A stretch of 32,463 nucleotides of DNA from the NCBI GenBank assembly GCA_016208495.1, contig JACQXX010000147.1, forward strand, positions 1 through 32,463, read 5' to 3'. The translations under genes were made by a program, and so were the position numbers. Each line of letters starts with the position of its first letter. Position 1 is the stretch's first letter. Source of the DNA: Acidobacteriota bacterium. GTDB lineage: Bacteria > Acidobacteriota > Blastocatellia > Chloracidobacteriales > Chloracidobacteriaceae. This document shows positions 1-10,459 of this stretch, piece by piece. The notes below the pieces were generated by a model. That model ran no database searches. It was not told the DNA's origin and saw nothing but the letters and a program-made list of their open reading frames with translations.

Positions 1-125
1 AATATCCCTTTCCGATCCCAACTCTGTAACGTAATCACTGCCCGCCCGATTAACGCGCCAAATTCGCGTGGTTTGTATATATTCATACATAGCTTTATAT
101 AGCAACAAAATATAAAATTCAAGAA
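1..125. other. AT-rich flank with no recognised gene
   Basis: I see no convincing gene, RNA or repeat here. The sequence becomes AT-rich next to the truncated four-helix-bundle gene and may be the breakpoint that removed its 3' half. Confidence 0.3.
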
Positions 126-320
126 CTATTCTAGCTCTTTTCGGTGTTTTCTTCCGTAACCTTCGGCAATATTTGCAGGAACTGAAACCGCCGCTCGCTG
201 AATTTGACTGATCAATCCAAATTTTTCCTCCGAGGGAAAAGACCTGGTAATCTGATAAATTGATTCAACTAAATCAATGCTTTTTCTCCAAACTTCTAAA
301 TCACGGTAAGTTTGCAACAT
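126..320 (-). pseudogene. Truncated four-helix-bundle protein (23S rRNA intervening-sequence family)
   Basis: The 64-residue product opens with the hallmark of the four-helix-bundle family first seen in 23S rRNA intervening sequences: YRDLEVWRKSIDLVESIY, then FPSEEKFGLISQIQRAAVSVPANIAEGYGRK. Family members are usually about 115-125 residues, so only the first half is present, ending KELE-stop. Reading past the stop gives no recognisable second half, so this looks like a 3' truncation and not a single nonsense change. The start is well placed, with a GGAGG about 8 nt upstream on the minus strand. Biochemical function of the family is unknown. It may still be translated, but the bundle would lack its last two helices. 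Confidence 0.7.
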
Positions 321-410
321 AAATGAGCCTCCAAAACATTAAATTTGGAAGCAAATAGGCAAGCCTCATTCCATAATTTGTTAAATCTCAATTTACTGGA
401 TGTTCGAAAA

Positions 411-476
411 CCCCGAACCCCGAACCCCGAACCCCGAACCCCGAACCCCGAACCCCGAACCCCGAACCCCGAACCC
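411..476. repeat. Heptanucleotide tandem repeat, unit CCCCGAA
   Basis: About nine perfect tandem copies of a 7-bp unit (CCCCGAA, or TTCGGGG on the other strand) run up to the base before the stop codon of the hybrid sensor kinase gene. The same unit or its CCCTGAA variant recurs at 4802-4916, 10460-10639, 25416-25584, 26657-26799, 27030-27065, 27258-27300 and 28951-29107. Confidence 0.95.
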
Positions 477-477
477 T

Positions 478-3400
478 CTATTCACTCTTCTCCACCTGCT
501 CGACCAGATCCAGAATTTCGTCAAATTGATAGTTTTTGACCATGGCTGTCAACTCAACGGCCAGTTCCGGGTTCAGATGACGAATGGTTTCAATCAACCG
601 GGTCGCGGCTTCAGTATCTCCGATGGTCAGGGCATGAGACAATTTTTGGATTTCGACCAGCGGCAACCGGGCCAGATCATCCACCCTGATTTCACCCGAG
701 GCTGGTGTTGAGAGGGGTGAGGTATCTTCTTCGGAATCATAGACATATTCAAGCTTGAGGTGATGGGCCATTTTGTCGAAGGCTTCATTTTCACGAAATG
801 GTTTGGGGAGAAAATCGTCGCACCCGGCAGCAAAAATGGCTTCCCGGTCATGCTCAAACACACTGGCCGAGAGCGCAATGATTTTTCGATGGAATTGCCC
901 ATTCGTTGCGGCAAGTTTTTGGTTTGATTCCTGCTCCTGTTCACGGATTTTCCGTGTTGCCTCATAGCCATCCATCACCGGCATGCGAATGTCCATCCAG
1001 ATCAGATGTGGATTCCACTCCGCCGCCAGTTCAACCGCTTCCTTCCCGTTCACCGCTTCCCGGAGCTGAAACCCAATCGGAGTCAGGAGTTTGATCAGCA
1101 GCGCCCGGTTCTCATATTTGTCATCCACGACCAGAACTCGATAGGGTGGGCTTCCTGGCGCCAACCCAATGACTCGGCGTTCTTCATTTCTGACCAGTTC
1201 GCCCGACACTCGTTCCAGTTCGACGGCAAAGGCAAAGACCGAACCTTTTCCATAGGTACTGCGAACGGTGATATCTCCGCCCATCAACCGGGCGAAATTG
1301 GAACTGATGGCCAGCCCAAGCCCGGTGCCTTCAGCCGATTTCTGACCGCTTCGGGTTTGGACGAACGGTTCAAACAATTGTGGAATTTCCTCGGGTGTAA
1401 TTCCAACTCCAGTATCCTGGACTTCAAAATACGCGGTACCGCCACTCCACCGGGCCCGCAAGGTGATGCCGCCCGATTCAGTAAATTTGACCGCGTTGCC
1501 GAGCAGGTTGATGAGAATCTGGCGTAACTTCCCTTCGTCCCCCCGCACAAACTGGGGCACGGAAGGGTCAATTTCAAACAACAACATCAGGTTTTTCGCC
1601 TGGGTGCGCACACGAAACATTTCCTGCAAGGTTTGGAGCAATTTTTGGAGATCAAATGGCTGTTCAGAAAGTGTGATTTTTCCGACTTCGATTTTTGAAA
1701 TTGAAAGCACATCGTTAATGAGTCCAAGCAGGTGCTCACCGCTCCGCAAAATAATGCTCAGGTTTTCCTGATCTTCGTGATCACGCGTTGACCGGCGCTG
1801 CATAATCTGCACAAACCCAAGGATAGCATTGAGCGGAGTGCGCAACTCGTGACTCATATTGGCCAGAAATGTACTTTTCGCCCGGTTGGCGTCCAGAGCT
1901 TTTTTCTCGGATTGAATGGCATCTTCTTTGGCGGTCAGGGCCTGACGCTCGGACAGCTTTAACTTATCCACCGTTTCCGCCAGTTCAGTTGCTTTGCGTT
2001 GGATTTCATGCTCTGAAAACTTGAGCTGGTTAATGGTTTCAGCCAGACGGGCAGTTCGTTCCCTGACTTTGGCTTCGAGTGCTTCGTTGTGACGCTTCAG
2101 GGATTTCAACCGGAGCCGAACGCCTCCGACCATCAGCCCCAAAATTGATCCAAAGACGAGCAGGTACGCCCAGGTGGTCTGATAGAAATACGGCTTGAGC
2201 GTAAATGTCAGGGCATCTCCGGTTTCATTCCAGACGCCGTCATTGTTACAAGCCCGGACCCGAAACCGGTAGGTGCGCGGCGGCAGATTTGTATAATAAG
2301 CCCGTGTCAGGGTGCCCGCCTCAACCCAATCGTGGTCATAGCCTTCCAGCCAGTATTGAAACCGGACCTTTTCGGGCGCCGCAAAACTTAAACCGGCAAA
2401 ATGGAATTCAAACTTGTTTTTCCCAGGACTCAACATCAGGGATTGGGCACGATCAATTGGCTGTAAATCAACGATGAATTTTTCAATGATGACGGGAGGC
2501 GGGGTTTCATTGAGCTTGATGCTGGCGGGGTTGACCATACTGACACCCGCCGTGGTCGGAAACCACAACCGGCCATCGTGAGCCTTAAACCCGGCGGGAT
2601 AGGCCGCCGCCGTACATTGACTGCTGGCCATTCCATCCGATTTTCCATAGGACAGGATATTTAACTGACTTATCTTTTTGTCCAAATAGTCTGCGAGTGC
2701 CTGACGGCTGACTGAAAACACGCCGCGGCTGCCACTGCCCCACAACTGGCCCACATTGTCTTCCAGAATTTGGAAAACGGCATCGTTGATCAATCCGTCT
2801 TTTGAGCTGATGGAAGCAAACTTTCCGTCCCGATAGCGTGAAATGCCGGCGTTGGTTGCAATCCACATCACGCCGTCAGCGTCCTCATGAAATGACCATA
2901 TCTGATCGCTTGCCAGTCCATCTTTGGTGGTGATAACCGAATATTTACCATCTTTGAGACAGGTTACCCCACCGCCAAACGTGCTGATCCAGAGTGTATG
3001 GTCACGCGATTCATACAGTGCGAAAATGACATTGCGGGCCAACCCGTTTTCAGTGGTCACGGTGGTAAAAACACCATCCCGATACCGATTCAAACCTCCG
3101 CCATAGGTACCAATCCAGAGTGTGCCTTCATGATCAACACACAAGGCGCGGATGGTATTGTGGTTCAGGCCATTGGCCGTGGTGTAGACCGTAAATTTGC
3201 CATCACGGAAGCGACACAATCCGCCAACATCAGTCCCAACCCACAGATTGCCTTCCTTGTCTTCACACAGGGCTCGAACAATATTGCGGCCCAGGCCATT
3301 TTGCGTGGTATAAGCCCGCCAGACACCCTGTTCATAACAATTGAGGCCACCCCCAATGGTGCCAACCCATAACCGGTGTTGACTGTCTTCAAAAATGGCC

Positions 3401-4440
3401 CGCGTGTCGTTGCTGGAGAGCCCTTCCTTTGTCCCGAAAGTGGTTAATTTTCCATCTTTAAATCGAACCAGCCCGCCATCAGTCCCAACCCACAGATTGC
3501 CTTCACGGTCCTCCCACAATGCCCGGACGACATTGTTGGGCAGGTCTTCCTTCATGGTGAAAACCGAAAGTTTTCCGTTGGTAAACCGCAACAATCCGCT
3601 GCCGCCGCTGCCAATCCAGAAATTCCCATCCCGGTCTTCCAAAAAGGAAAGCAGCGGGTCGCTCAACACACCACTGGTCACATTGAGCGTTTCAAGTTTG
3701 TCATCTTTGAATGAGCACAACCCGCCACGACCAGTGCCAATCCACAGCACCCCATCACGGGTTTCAAACAGCGACAGGAGCGAATTATCGGCCAGCCCTT
3801 CGCGAGTGGTGTAAGTCGTGATTTTGCCATTTTGAATCCGGTTCAGTCCGCCATTGGTGGTTCCGACCCATAATATCCCTTTGGAATCAACCGTAAGTGA
3901 CCGGACATAATCGCTTGAAAGTCCATCTTTGGCTGTGATTTTGGTGATCTCTCCCGTGGAGTGAATGCAATTCACTCCGCCGCCATCGGTTCCAATCCAC
4001 AGATTGCCCGATTTGTCGAAAGCCAGGCAAAAAATGTAGTTATTGGCAAGTCCCTGCAAGGTTGAATATGTCAAAAACCGCCCCTGGTCGTATTTCACCA
4101 CCCCGCCACCATTGGTTCCAACCCACAGGGCTCCGTCCGTTCCTTCAACCAGCGTCAGGATTCCATTGACTGAGAACGCTGGTGTGGTGCGGCTGTCAAA
4201 GGTCGTAAACTCAAGTCCATTAAACCGCACCAGTCCTTCATACGTCCCCAACCAGATGTAGCCGTCCCGTGTCTGGACGATGGTGGTAACTGAAGTATGG
4301 GGCAATCCATCCTGCCAGACCCGCTGGTTGTATTGAGTGATGGCTTTATTTGGATCTAATCCAAACACCGGTGATGTTGCGCAAGCCAGTGTGAGAATCA
4401 ATCCAATGAGTCCGCAAAATAAGATGCGCATTTTGACCAT
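478..4440 (-). CDS. Hybrid two-component sensor kinase with 14-blade periplasmic propeller
   Basis: A membrane sensor that should detect a periplasmic signal and phosphorylate its own receiver. From the chosen start it is about 1320 residues. It begins with a signal-like segment (MRILFCGLIGLILTLACATS). Fourteen two-component-propeller repeats follow, each with a D/E-G-x-L-W-V/I-G-T core (for example DGYIWLGT, EGNLWVGT), enough for two seven-bladed propellers. Then come a Y_Y_Y domain (about 690-750), one membrane segment (about 757-780), a coiled coil, HisKA with SHELRTPLNAI (His864), HATPase with DTGVGI and GTGLGLAIS, and a receiver domain with WMDIRMPVMDG (Asp1150). The last 100 residues match nothing I know, and no DNA-binding domain is present, so output must pass to another protein. 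The start is uncertain: ATG 4440 or ATG 4431 both precede the signal peptide, and neither has a strong ribosome site. Ligand unknown; related sensors in Bacteroidetes sense glycans. Confidence 0.88.
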   Translation of the reverse strand: MVKMRILFCGLIGLILTLACATSPVFGLDPNKAITQYNQRVWQDGLPHTSVTTIVQTRDGYIWLGTYEGLVRFNGLEFTTFDSRTTPAFSVNGILTLVEGTDGALWVGTNGGGVVKYDQGRFLTYSTLQGLANNYIFCLAFDKSGNLWIGTDGGGVNCIHSTGEITKITAKDGLSSDYVRSLTVDSKGILWVGTTNGGLNRIQNGKITTYTTREGLADNSLLSLFETRDGVLWIGTGRGGLCSFKDDKLETLNVTSGVLSDPLLSFLEDRDGNFWIGSGGSGLLRFTNGKLSVFTMKEDLPNNVVRALWEDREGNLWVGTDGGLVRFKDGKLTTFGTKEGLSSNDTRAIFEDSQHRLWVGTIGGGLNCYEQGVWRAYTTQNGLGRNIVRALCEDKEGNLWVGTDVGGLCRFRDGKFTVYTTANGLNHNTIRALCVDHEGTLWIGTYGGGLNRYRDGVFTTVTTENGLARNVIFALYESRDHTLWISTFGGGVTCLKDGKYSVITTKDGLASDQIWSFHEDADGVMWIATNAGISRYRDGKFASISSKDGLINDAVFQILEDNVGQLWGSGSRGVFSVSRQALADYLDKKISQLNILSYGKSDGMASSQCTAAAYPAGFKAHDGRLWFPTTAGVSMVNPASIKLNETPPPVIIEKFIVDLQPIDRAQSLMLSPGKNKFEFHFAGLSFAAPEKVRFQYWLEGYDHDWVEAGTLTRAYYTNLPPRTYRFRVRACNNDGVWNETGDALTFTLKPYFYQTTWAYLLVFGSILGLMVGGVRLRLKSLKRHNEALEAKVRERTARLAETINQLKFSEHEIQRKATELAETVDKLKLSERQALTAKEDAIQSEKKALDANRAKSTFLANMSHELRTPLNAILGFVQIMQRRSTRDHEDQENLSIILRSGEHLLGLINDVLSISKIEVGKITLSEQPFDLQKLLQTLQEMFRVRTQAKNLMLLFEIDPSVPQFVRGDEGKLRQILINLLGNAVKFTESGGITLRARWSGGTAYFEVQDTGVGITPEEIPQLFEPFVQTRSGQKSAEGTGLGLAISSNFARLMGGDITVRSTYGKGSVFAFAVELERVSGELVRNEERRVIGLAPGSPPYRVLVVDDKYENRALLIKLLTPIGFQLREAVNGKEAVELAAEWNPHLIWMDIRMPVMDGYEATRKIREQEQESNQKLAATNGQFHRKIIALSASVFEHDREAIFAAGCDDFLPKPFRENEAFDKMAHHLKLEYVYDSEEDTSPLSTPASGEIRVDDLARLPLVEIQKLSHALTIGDTEAATRLIETIRHLNPELAVELTAMVKNYQFDEILDLVEQVEKSE

Positions 4441-4801
4441 GTTGCCGTGACAATGGTGGTGCGTGATCGCAAATTGGTCTACCTGGGGTTTTGACTCAGG
4501 TGAACCGCGGCTTCCTTTCACTTTGCATTTGTGAATCAGAGAACCTTGAGTTCCTGTTTTTCCACAAACATTGGAACCGGCGACTGGAAACAACCCAACC
4601 GCTGGTCTCGACTGAGAGACAAGGTTTTTTCACCAACAACCAAATGAAAGTTCTTTCCGCCATAGAAGTCACTGGTGGCAGACAAAATCAATTTCAGAAT
4701 GTGTTCGGCAATCAAAGTTGCGAGTAAGGTGGCAGGAGCCATTCTACTCAGAAGGTGAGAATTCGTTAAAGAAATTTCCAGAAAAAACGCAAAAAAATGT
4801 A
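4441..4801. other. Intergenic region, no gene seen
   Basis: This lies between the sensor kinase and the heptamer repeat. It should hold the promoter of the kinase gene on the minus strand. I could not identify confident -35/-10 boxes, a terminator or an RNA gene. The kinase reading frame stays open up to 4593, but the encoded stretch (positions 4441-4593) does not look like conserved protein and lies upstream of the signal peptide. Confidence 0.4.
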
Positions 4802-4916
4802 GTTCAGGGTTCGGGGTTCGGGGTTCAGGGTTCGGGGTTCGGGGTTCGGGGTTCGGGGTTCGGGGTTCGGGGTTCGGGGTTCGGGGTTCGGGGTTCAGGG
4901 TTCGGGGTTCAGGGTT
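4802..4916. repeat. Heptanucleotide tandem repeat (GGGTTCG / GGGTTCA), about 16 copies
   Basis: A run of 7-bp units mixing GGGTTCG and GGGTTCA. It is followed by TTTTCGAATTTATG and a short run of TGTCCTTT-type units (4920-4950) before the end of the AAA+ ATPase gene. The same order, heptamers then TTCG-A/T then TGTCCTTTT units, is found at 10460, 26657 and 28951. Confidence 0.93.
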
Positions 4917-4984
4917 TTCGAATTTATGTCCTTTATGTCCTTTTTCTCTTTCTCACCACTTTCTCTTTCTCACCGCCCGGTACC

Positions 4985-7900
4985 TTACCCTTTCCCAGTC
5001 TCAATTTTCCTGAGCGCCTTGAGCAGGTCTTTGAGCATATCGAGGTTTTTTAAGGTCCGGTCAAGCTGGGTTGAAATTTTGGTCTCAACGCCTGGCGTGG
5101 TTGAGACTTCGCGAGCCAGTGACCGCACCATCGGCAGCAAGGCACTTTCAACATTGACCAGCATTTCATTGAGCAGGTCATACACACCCGGCGAGAGGGT
5201 TTGCACAATCGCTGTTTTGGCGCTGGTGGTGGCCAGTTTTTCAAGTGTTTGATCCAGCTTGTTGAGATAGGGTGCCAGTTCAGCGCCGTTGGTCGTCGCA
5301 CTTTTGACTTCAATTGATGGTGGAGTCGCTTGATGAGTTATAACTTTTTCCAATCCGGAAGCCACCGAGTTGAGCAGTGAAGTCAGCGTTGGATCCGTGG
5401 CCGGGGTTGTTTGCATTCGCCGCAGCACATTCAACGTTTGGTCAAGTTTGGTCAAATAGGTTGAAAGGTCGTTGCTTCGGGCAGATTGTTCGGTTTGCAG
5501 TGCCGTTACTGAATGCAAGCTCGTCAGGGCAGCGCAAATGTCTTCAAGCCGTTCGGAAACCAACCCAATTTGGCCAGTGACTTTCACCACCGGATCATCA
5601 TCTTTGCCACCCATTACTTTGACCCGTGCAAATCCGCGTTTGATTTCGTTCCAGCGGCTGGTTTGTTCCGGGGACATCCGCCCGCGCAACTCGGCCAGTT
5701 TGAGCAGGTTATGCTCAGCACTGGTGGTCAGGGTTTGCGATTCGCCAAGGTAGTGATCATCCAGCAAGTTTTCCAACTCATCCGGATTCATCACCGCCAC
5801 GACTTTTTCGGCCAGCTTGTTCATATTCCGATAGCTTCCCTGGAGCTTGAACGGCGGCTCGGTTCGGTAGGCGTCATCTTGAGAAGCCGACCGGATGTAC
5901 TGCTGGTTGACCTTGAGCACCGTCTGTTGAATCTGGAGCAGGTTTTTGAAAACACTGACGATTTCGCCGATTTCAACGCCGGAATACCCATGCGAAAGCT
6001 GGTCGCTTTGGACCGCCTCACCTTTGGCCATTTGGACCAGTTTGTACACATCACCCGGTTCACGGGTTGTCAGCGGTGCCAGGACACGGTTTGATGTCAG
6101 CGCATTCTCCAGATAACTCAACTCAAACAGTGTTTCGCGACCTGTCAGAACATCGCCTAAATTGTAGGTATCAGACCGGTTGGCCAGCATATCCGGAATC
6201 TGGAATTTCTGGCCGGATTCGGTATACGGGTTTCCAGCCATACAGACGCAAAATCGTTTTCCGCGCAGGTCGTAGGTTTGCGTCTGACCATTCCAGACGC
6301 CTTCAATTTTGCGCTGGGCGTCACACAGGGAAATAAATTTTTGGAGAAATTCGGGATGTGTATGCTGGATGTCATCTATATAGAGCATCACGTTGTTGCC
6401 CATTTCGAGCGCCAGGTTGAGTTTCTCGATTTCCTGGCGAGCCGTGGCATTCGGAGCTTCCATCGGATCCAGTGACGTCACTTTATGCCCGAGTGCCGGT
6501 CCATTGATTTTCATAAACACCAGCCCAAGTCGGCTGGCAATGTACTCCATCAACGTCGTTTTCCCGTATCCGGGCGGTGAGATCAACAGGAGCATTCCCA
6601 TCAAATCGGTGCGTTTCCCATCACCAATCACTCCAATCTGTTTGGCCAGATTGTCACCAATCAGCGGCAGGTACACATCATTGATCAACCGGTTGCGCAC
6701 AAACGAACTCATCACTTTTGGCGTGAATTCATCCAGCCGGAGTCGTTCCCGTTCCTGTCGCAACAGGGCATGACGCTGCTCCTGATAGGCCCGAAATGTG
6801 GGAACTCGGTCGGTTCGAAACCGTCCCAATCGCATCAGAAATTCATCGAGTCGAACCATCAACCGGCGCTCGGACAGTCGAGGATGCTGTCCCAGGAGTC
6901 CATCCACAACCAGTCCCGGAATGGTGCTGCTTTGCACTCGCTCCAGCCGGCCATCAGTTAACAGCAACGCCACGGCTTCGGCTACTGCCAGCCGGGTTTC
7001 AACGACTTTTTCAATTGTGGCGGTGGCGACAAACGCATCTAGCCAGGCACTGGCCAGACGGTAACTCTGCCCCAGATCACCTCGCAGTTCGGCCAGATCC
7101 TCAGCGAATGTCTGCCACTGACCATTGAGGTTGAGATGATCGGTAAAGGACTGACTGAGAGTCACGGCTTCGCCGCTGGTCACAAATACCCGGTCTGGTC
7201 GGCAAATTTCTTCAAACAAATAGGTTCCGGCAAACTGTATGTCCTGGTGCTGAAAGGGAATGGAATGAGCTGTCAAGAACCCGGATATGGCCACACTCAA
7301 CTCGCCAATGAGTGATTCAATCGCGGGAGTGGAACCAAACGCAGTTCGTAACCGGGCCAGACTTCGAGCCTGACGCCCCCATTTTTCGCGCTTCAAATCA
7401 TCCTCCAGAAATGCCCAAAACAGACAGGCCAGCGCCCGCGGCCCCGGTGCAAACCGCAACCGGCCTGCGGTTCGATAGAGTTGCAAAACCCTGGCCAAAA
7501 TCAAGGCGGCATCCGTATCGTGGATGCCGCGTTCATAGCCTTCATCATAGCGGGTTTCAGCATAGGCTCTGACCGCGCCGATGAGACCTGTTTCCGAGAG
7601 TTCGGCATCGCGCAGCTTTTCCAAACTCAAATGATGGTTCCCGGATTCGGCATCAGACAGCAGGCAAAAGGCGAGATATTCACTCCGGTACACGTCTGGC
7701 GTTTCCGAAACCAGTGATTGCTCCCACAATTCGCGAGTGGCGTCAAATCCAGCATCTGCCACTGGTTGAAAGAAATCGGTCCCGCTCAAATGAAACATCA
7801 TCACGCCCTGGCGCGGGAGCATGGTCAGTTCAAGCGGCTGGGTGTTGACGCTCAAGCGGTGGCGTCCAAATTTCACCACCGCCGCGCCCTCAAACAAGTC

Positions 7901-10453
7901 CTGCCGGTCGCGCAGGACCCGCAAGGCATCTTCGCGGGTGGATTTCAGTCGTGATTCAACTTCGTCGGCTTTGACGCTGTCTTCGAGTTTGCGCAAGGCG
8001 TCAACCAGCTCGCGGACTTTGGCCACCATTTGATCAGCCGCGAAATAGGCGTTTAATTCATCGGCGTTTTTAAAGGTCGAAAGGCGGCGTTTGATTCCCT
8101 GCAACACGCGATCTGCGGCCTGAAACGTGTGTTCGGCGCGACGCTGGCGCTGTTCCACCAGCATTTGTCGTTTGGCCTGGAAGGCTTCCATCACGTCATC
8201 GCGTTTTTCAGCCAACTGAATCTGAAACTCATCAAATTCGCTGAACCGGCTTTCGATTTCTTCCAGCCTGAGCAGGAGCGTGCCCATCTGGGCATCACAC
8301 TTTTCGGGTGAATCAGCCAGGCTGATCGCACTGGAAACACTCTGAGCAAAAAGTTTGAACTGGGCGCCAAATTCGGCCACGCTTTCCCGCGACAGCAGCT
8401 CCTTGCGGCGGGCTTCGACAATCGCACGCGCGCGGTTGAGCCCACCCATCACCTCGGAAATGTCTTCCAGGATTTTGGTTCTGACCAGCGTGTCGTCAAT
8501 CTTTAAGCCGCCGATGACTTCGGTGAGTAAATCGAGTTCGTCCCCGATTTGCTTGACCGTAGTGCGAAGCGGGTTGATGGCGAGCACCGTGGTCACTGGT
8601 TCAGCCTCGGCCACCAGTTTGGCAATTTTGAGATGGTAGGGCTGAAGCGCTTTGTCGCCTCTCAAAAATTCAACGGCTCTGGTACTGACCCGGTCAAATT
8701 GCGCGACAACCTCTTGCTCTAGCTTTTCCAACTGGGACAGGTCTATGTAGCGAACTTCCCGAAGTGAAATCAAATGCCCACGCTGCCCGCGCAATTGCGT
8801 CAGGGCGTTGACATACGCATCCAGGGTTGTCCAGTTGGTCAGCCTCAGCGAACCAATCAGTTCGCGCAGCCCGGCAGTGGCTTTTTCGGTTGCCTCGGCA
8901 GCCTGTTTACGTAATTCCTCAACCTTTTCAAATTCATCAACGATCAACTCCGCCGTTGCCCGAATCTCGGTCAGAAGGGTGCCAATATTGCTCGCCTGGT
9001 CGTTATCAAGCCAGAAATAACTGTCCAGCGTTCGGCTGACCGTGGCAATCAGGTCTTCGTAGACCTGGGTGGTGGGAATTTGCTCGACAATTAACTTTTG
9101 AATACTGAGTGCATCGGAAATACCGCGCACCAGTTCAGCGTTCCCGATGCTTTCCAGAAATGTTCCGGTTGAGGGTGCGGCGGCGGCATATTCGTCACTG
9201 GTAAAGGGCGTCTGCCAGATTTGCATCGGATGGACGCGAGTGGGTTCGGCCTGCGCCTTGAGTACCACCAGTCGGCCATCATCAAACTTGCTGTACCCGT
9301 GACAATCAATCGGCAGCGCGACTTCTTTGCGAATCTTGTTGTATGGCAGTAAAACATTCCGGCCTTCGTCCCGGCGGTGAAAGATATAGAGCACGTCTTC
9401 GCCGTTGGGTGAGCGCACCATTCGTTTGTATTCCATTCCGGTGCTTTCGCCATAGGTTTTGTACTCGCCGGATTGCAGATAATACCCGCCGGGGAAAATG
9501 ATGCCGTGGTCTTCGGGAAGCTGGACACACGCCTGGCCAATTGCATCAATGCGAACCACGGTTTTGGTTCGGAGATTAAAGACAAAATAGCGGTAGTGTT
9601 TTTCACGAAACGGCAGAATTTTAAGCAGAATCAAACCGCCCAGTTTGGCAAAATATACCTCGGCATCATCAAGCGACTGGCGCGGGTCTTCGACCGGTTC
9701 TTCATAAATGCCAGTGCCGGATTCGGTGTTATCTTCGATTTTAATGGTCAGGTTGCCACCGATGGTTTCGACAAATACCTGATCGAGAATTGAAATATGC
9801 GGAAACTTCCCGCCAACCTGATCTTCACGGGTGGTTTGGGTCCACACAAAGTCGTGAGATGGCGGATAGACGTGATCTCGCTCGCCCCGATTATCGAGGT
9901 ACGTCACTTTTCCTTTCGGATCAACCGCCCAGCGAAAAACCTTGATGTCTTTGAGCAGCGCCCCAGTTTGGAAAATGGCCAGGATTTTCCCTTCGACAAC
10001 TCGAAGTTGCAGCAATCTGGCTTCTTTGTAATAGCGATAGAGTTCCTGAAAGTCCTTCACAAACTGTGGGTGACTCAGGAAATCCTCATCTGACCCCGGA
10101 GGAACGGGTTGAAAGGCAAAACCGGTTTCCGTTTTTTCAAGCCAGTGCAGACTCAACACATCTTCGACATTGGTTTCCGTCTTCAGCCCAATAAAGACGT
10201 TGTAGCCAAAGAGCATATACCGCCCGGCGTTGATGATGTCGCGCGCAATGCAATTGTGGACGGTGCGAATGCGTTCGCTGCCGATGATGGCCAGCTCTGA
10301 GCTACCGAACAAGTCCAATCGCCGCTGATTGAGCGCGTTGGTTTTCTCAGCCACAATCTTCGCCTGAGCCAGCAACCGGTCGCGAATGACCTCGTATGTG
10401 CCGCGATCAATTTCCTGGCCACCTGTGGTTGGAGGAATGTGTGGTGTGGTCAT
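4985..10453 (-). CDS. Giant coiled-coil AAA+ ATPase of the flotillin locus
   Basis: An 1822-residue protein. The first ~450 residues are mixed alpha/beta with many WxxP and GGYYLQSGEY-like patches that look like a beta-propeller or similar fold. Residues ~480-900 are long charged coiled coils (for example VEELRKQAAEATEKATAGLREL). Near 1290-1300 lies a Walker A (SPPGYGKTTLMEY), followed by a Walker B (NVMLYIDDIQHTHPEF) and a sensor-1-like AGNPYT. A C-terminal region rich in leucine and glutamine follows. From memory, databases label this family 'DNA repair ATPase', but nothing in the sequence demonstrates repair. It lies 188 nt downstream of the flotillin gene on the same strand, so co-transcription is likely. 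The leader is unusual: heptamer repeats begin 6 nt before the ATG and no Shine-Dalgarno is visible. The ATPase call is firm; the function is unknown. Confidence 0.78.
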   Translation of the reverse strand: MTTPHIPPTTGGQEIDRGTYEVIRDRLLAQAKIVAEKTNALNQRRLDLFGSSELAIIGSERIRTVHNCIARDIINAGRYMLFGYNVFIGLKTETNVEDVLSLHWLEKTETGFAFQPVPPGSDEDFLSHPQFVKDFQELYRYYKEARLLQLRVVEGKILAIFQTGALLKDIKVFRWAVDPKGKVTYLDNRGERDHVYPPSHDFVWTQTTREDQVGGKFPHISILDQVFVETIGGNLTIKIEDNTESGTGIYEEPVEDPRQSLDDAEVYFAKLGGLILLKILPFREKHYRYFVFNLRTKTVVRIDAIGQACVQLPEDHGIIFPGGYYLQSGEYKTYGESTGMEYKRMVRSPNGEDVLYIFHRRDEGRNVLLPYNKIRKEVALPIDCHGYSKFDDGRLVVLKAQAEPTRVHPMQIWQTPFTSDEYAAAAPSTGTFLESIGNAELVRGISDALSIQKLIVEQIPTTQVYEDLIATVSRTLDSYFWLDNDQASNIGTLLTEIRATAELIVDEFEKVEELRKQAAEATEKATAGLRELIGSLRLTNWTTLDAYVNALTQLRGQRGHLISLREVRYIDLSQLEKLEQEVVAQFDRVSTRAVEFLRGDKALQPYHLKIAKLVAEAEPVTTVLAINPLRTTVKQIGDELDLLTEVIGGLKIDDTLVRTKILEDISEVMGGLNRARAIVEARRKELLSRESVAEFGAQFKLFAQSVSSAISLADSPEKCDAQMGTLLLRLEEIESRFSEFDEFQIQLAEKRDDVMEAFQAKRQMLVEQRQRRAEHTFQAADRVLQGIKRRLSTFKNADELNAYFAADQMVAKVRELVDALRKLEDSVKADEVESRLKSTREDALRVLRDRQDLFEGAAVVKFGRHRLSVNTQPLELTMLPRQGVMMFHLSGTDFFQPVADAGFDATRELWEQSLVSETPDVYRSEYLAFCLLSDAESGNHHLSLEKLRDAELSETGLIGAVRAYAETRYDEGYERGIHDTDAALILARVLQLYRTAGRLRFAPGPRALACLFWAFLEDDLKREKWGRQARSLARLRTAFGSTPAIESLIGELSVAISGFLTAHSIPFQHQDIQFAGTYLFEEICRPDRVFVTSGEAVTLSQSFTDHLNLNGQWQTFAEDLAELRGDLGQSYRLASAWLDAFVATATIEKVVETRLAVAEAVALLLTDGRLERVQSSTIPGLVVDGLLGQHPRLSERRLMVRLDEFLMRLGRFRTDRVPTFRAYQEQRHALLRQERERLRLDEFTPKVMSSFVRNRLINDVYLPLIGDNLAKQIGVIGDGKRTDLMGMLLLISPPGYGKTTLMEYIASRLGLVFMKINGPALGHKVTSLDPMEAPNATARQEIEKLNLALEMGNNVMLYIDDIQHTHPEFLQKFISLCDAQRKIEGVWNGQTQTYDLRGKRFCVCMAGNPYTESGQKFQIPDMLANRSDTYNLGDVLTGRETLFELSYLENALTSNRVLAPLTTREPGDVYKLVQMAKGEAVQSDQLSHGYSGVEIGEIVSVFKNLLQIQQTVLKVNQQYIRSASQDDAYRTEPPFKLQGSYRNMNKLAEKVVAVMNPDELENLLDDHYLGESQTLTTSAEHNLLKLAELRGRMSPEQTSRWNEIKRGFARVKVMGGKDDDPVVKVTGQIGLVSERLEDICAALTSLHSVTALQTEQSARSNDLSTYLTKLDQTLNVLRRMQTTPATDPTLTSLLNSVASGLEKVITHQATPPSIEVKSATTNGAELAPYLNKLDQTLEKLATTSAKTAIVQTLSPGVYDLLNEMLVNVESALLPMVRSLAREVSTTPGVETKISTQLDRTLKNLDMLKDLLKALRKIETGKG

Positions 10454-10459
10454 AGGTCT

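Noticed and set aside
3998-4261. Plus-strand frames opposite the sensor kinase
   Set aside because: They are antisense to a clearly conserved propeller-repeat coding region and show serine/proline-rich shadow composition.
4802-4916. CRISPR array or telomere-like sequence
   Set aside because: The 7-bp units are adjacent, without unique spacers of uniform length, and lie inside a chromosome-like gene context with genes on both sides.
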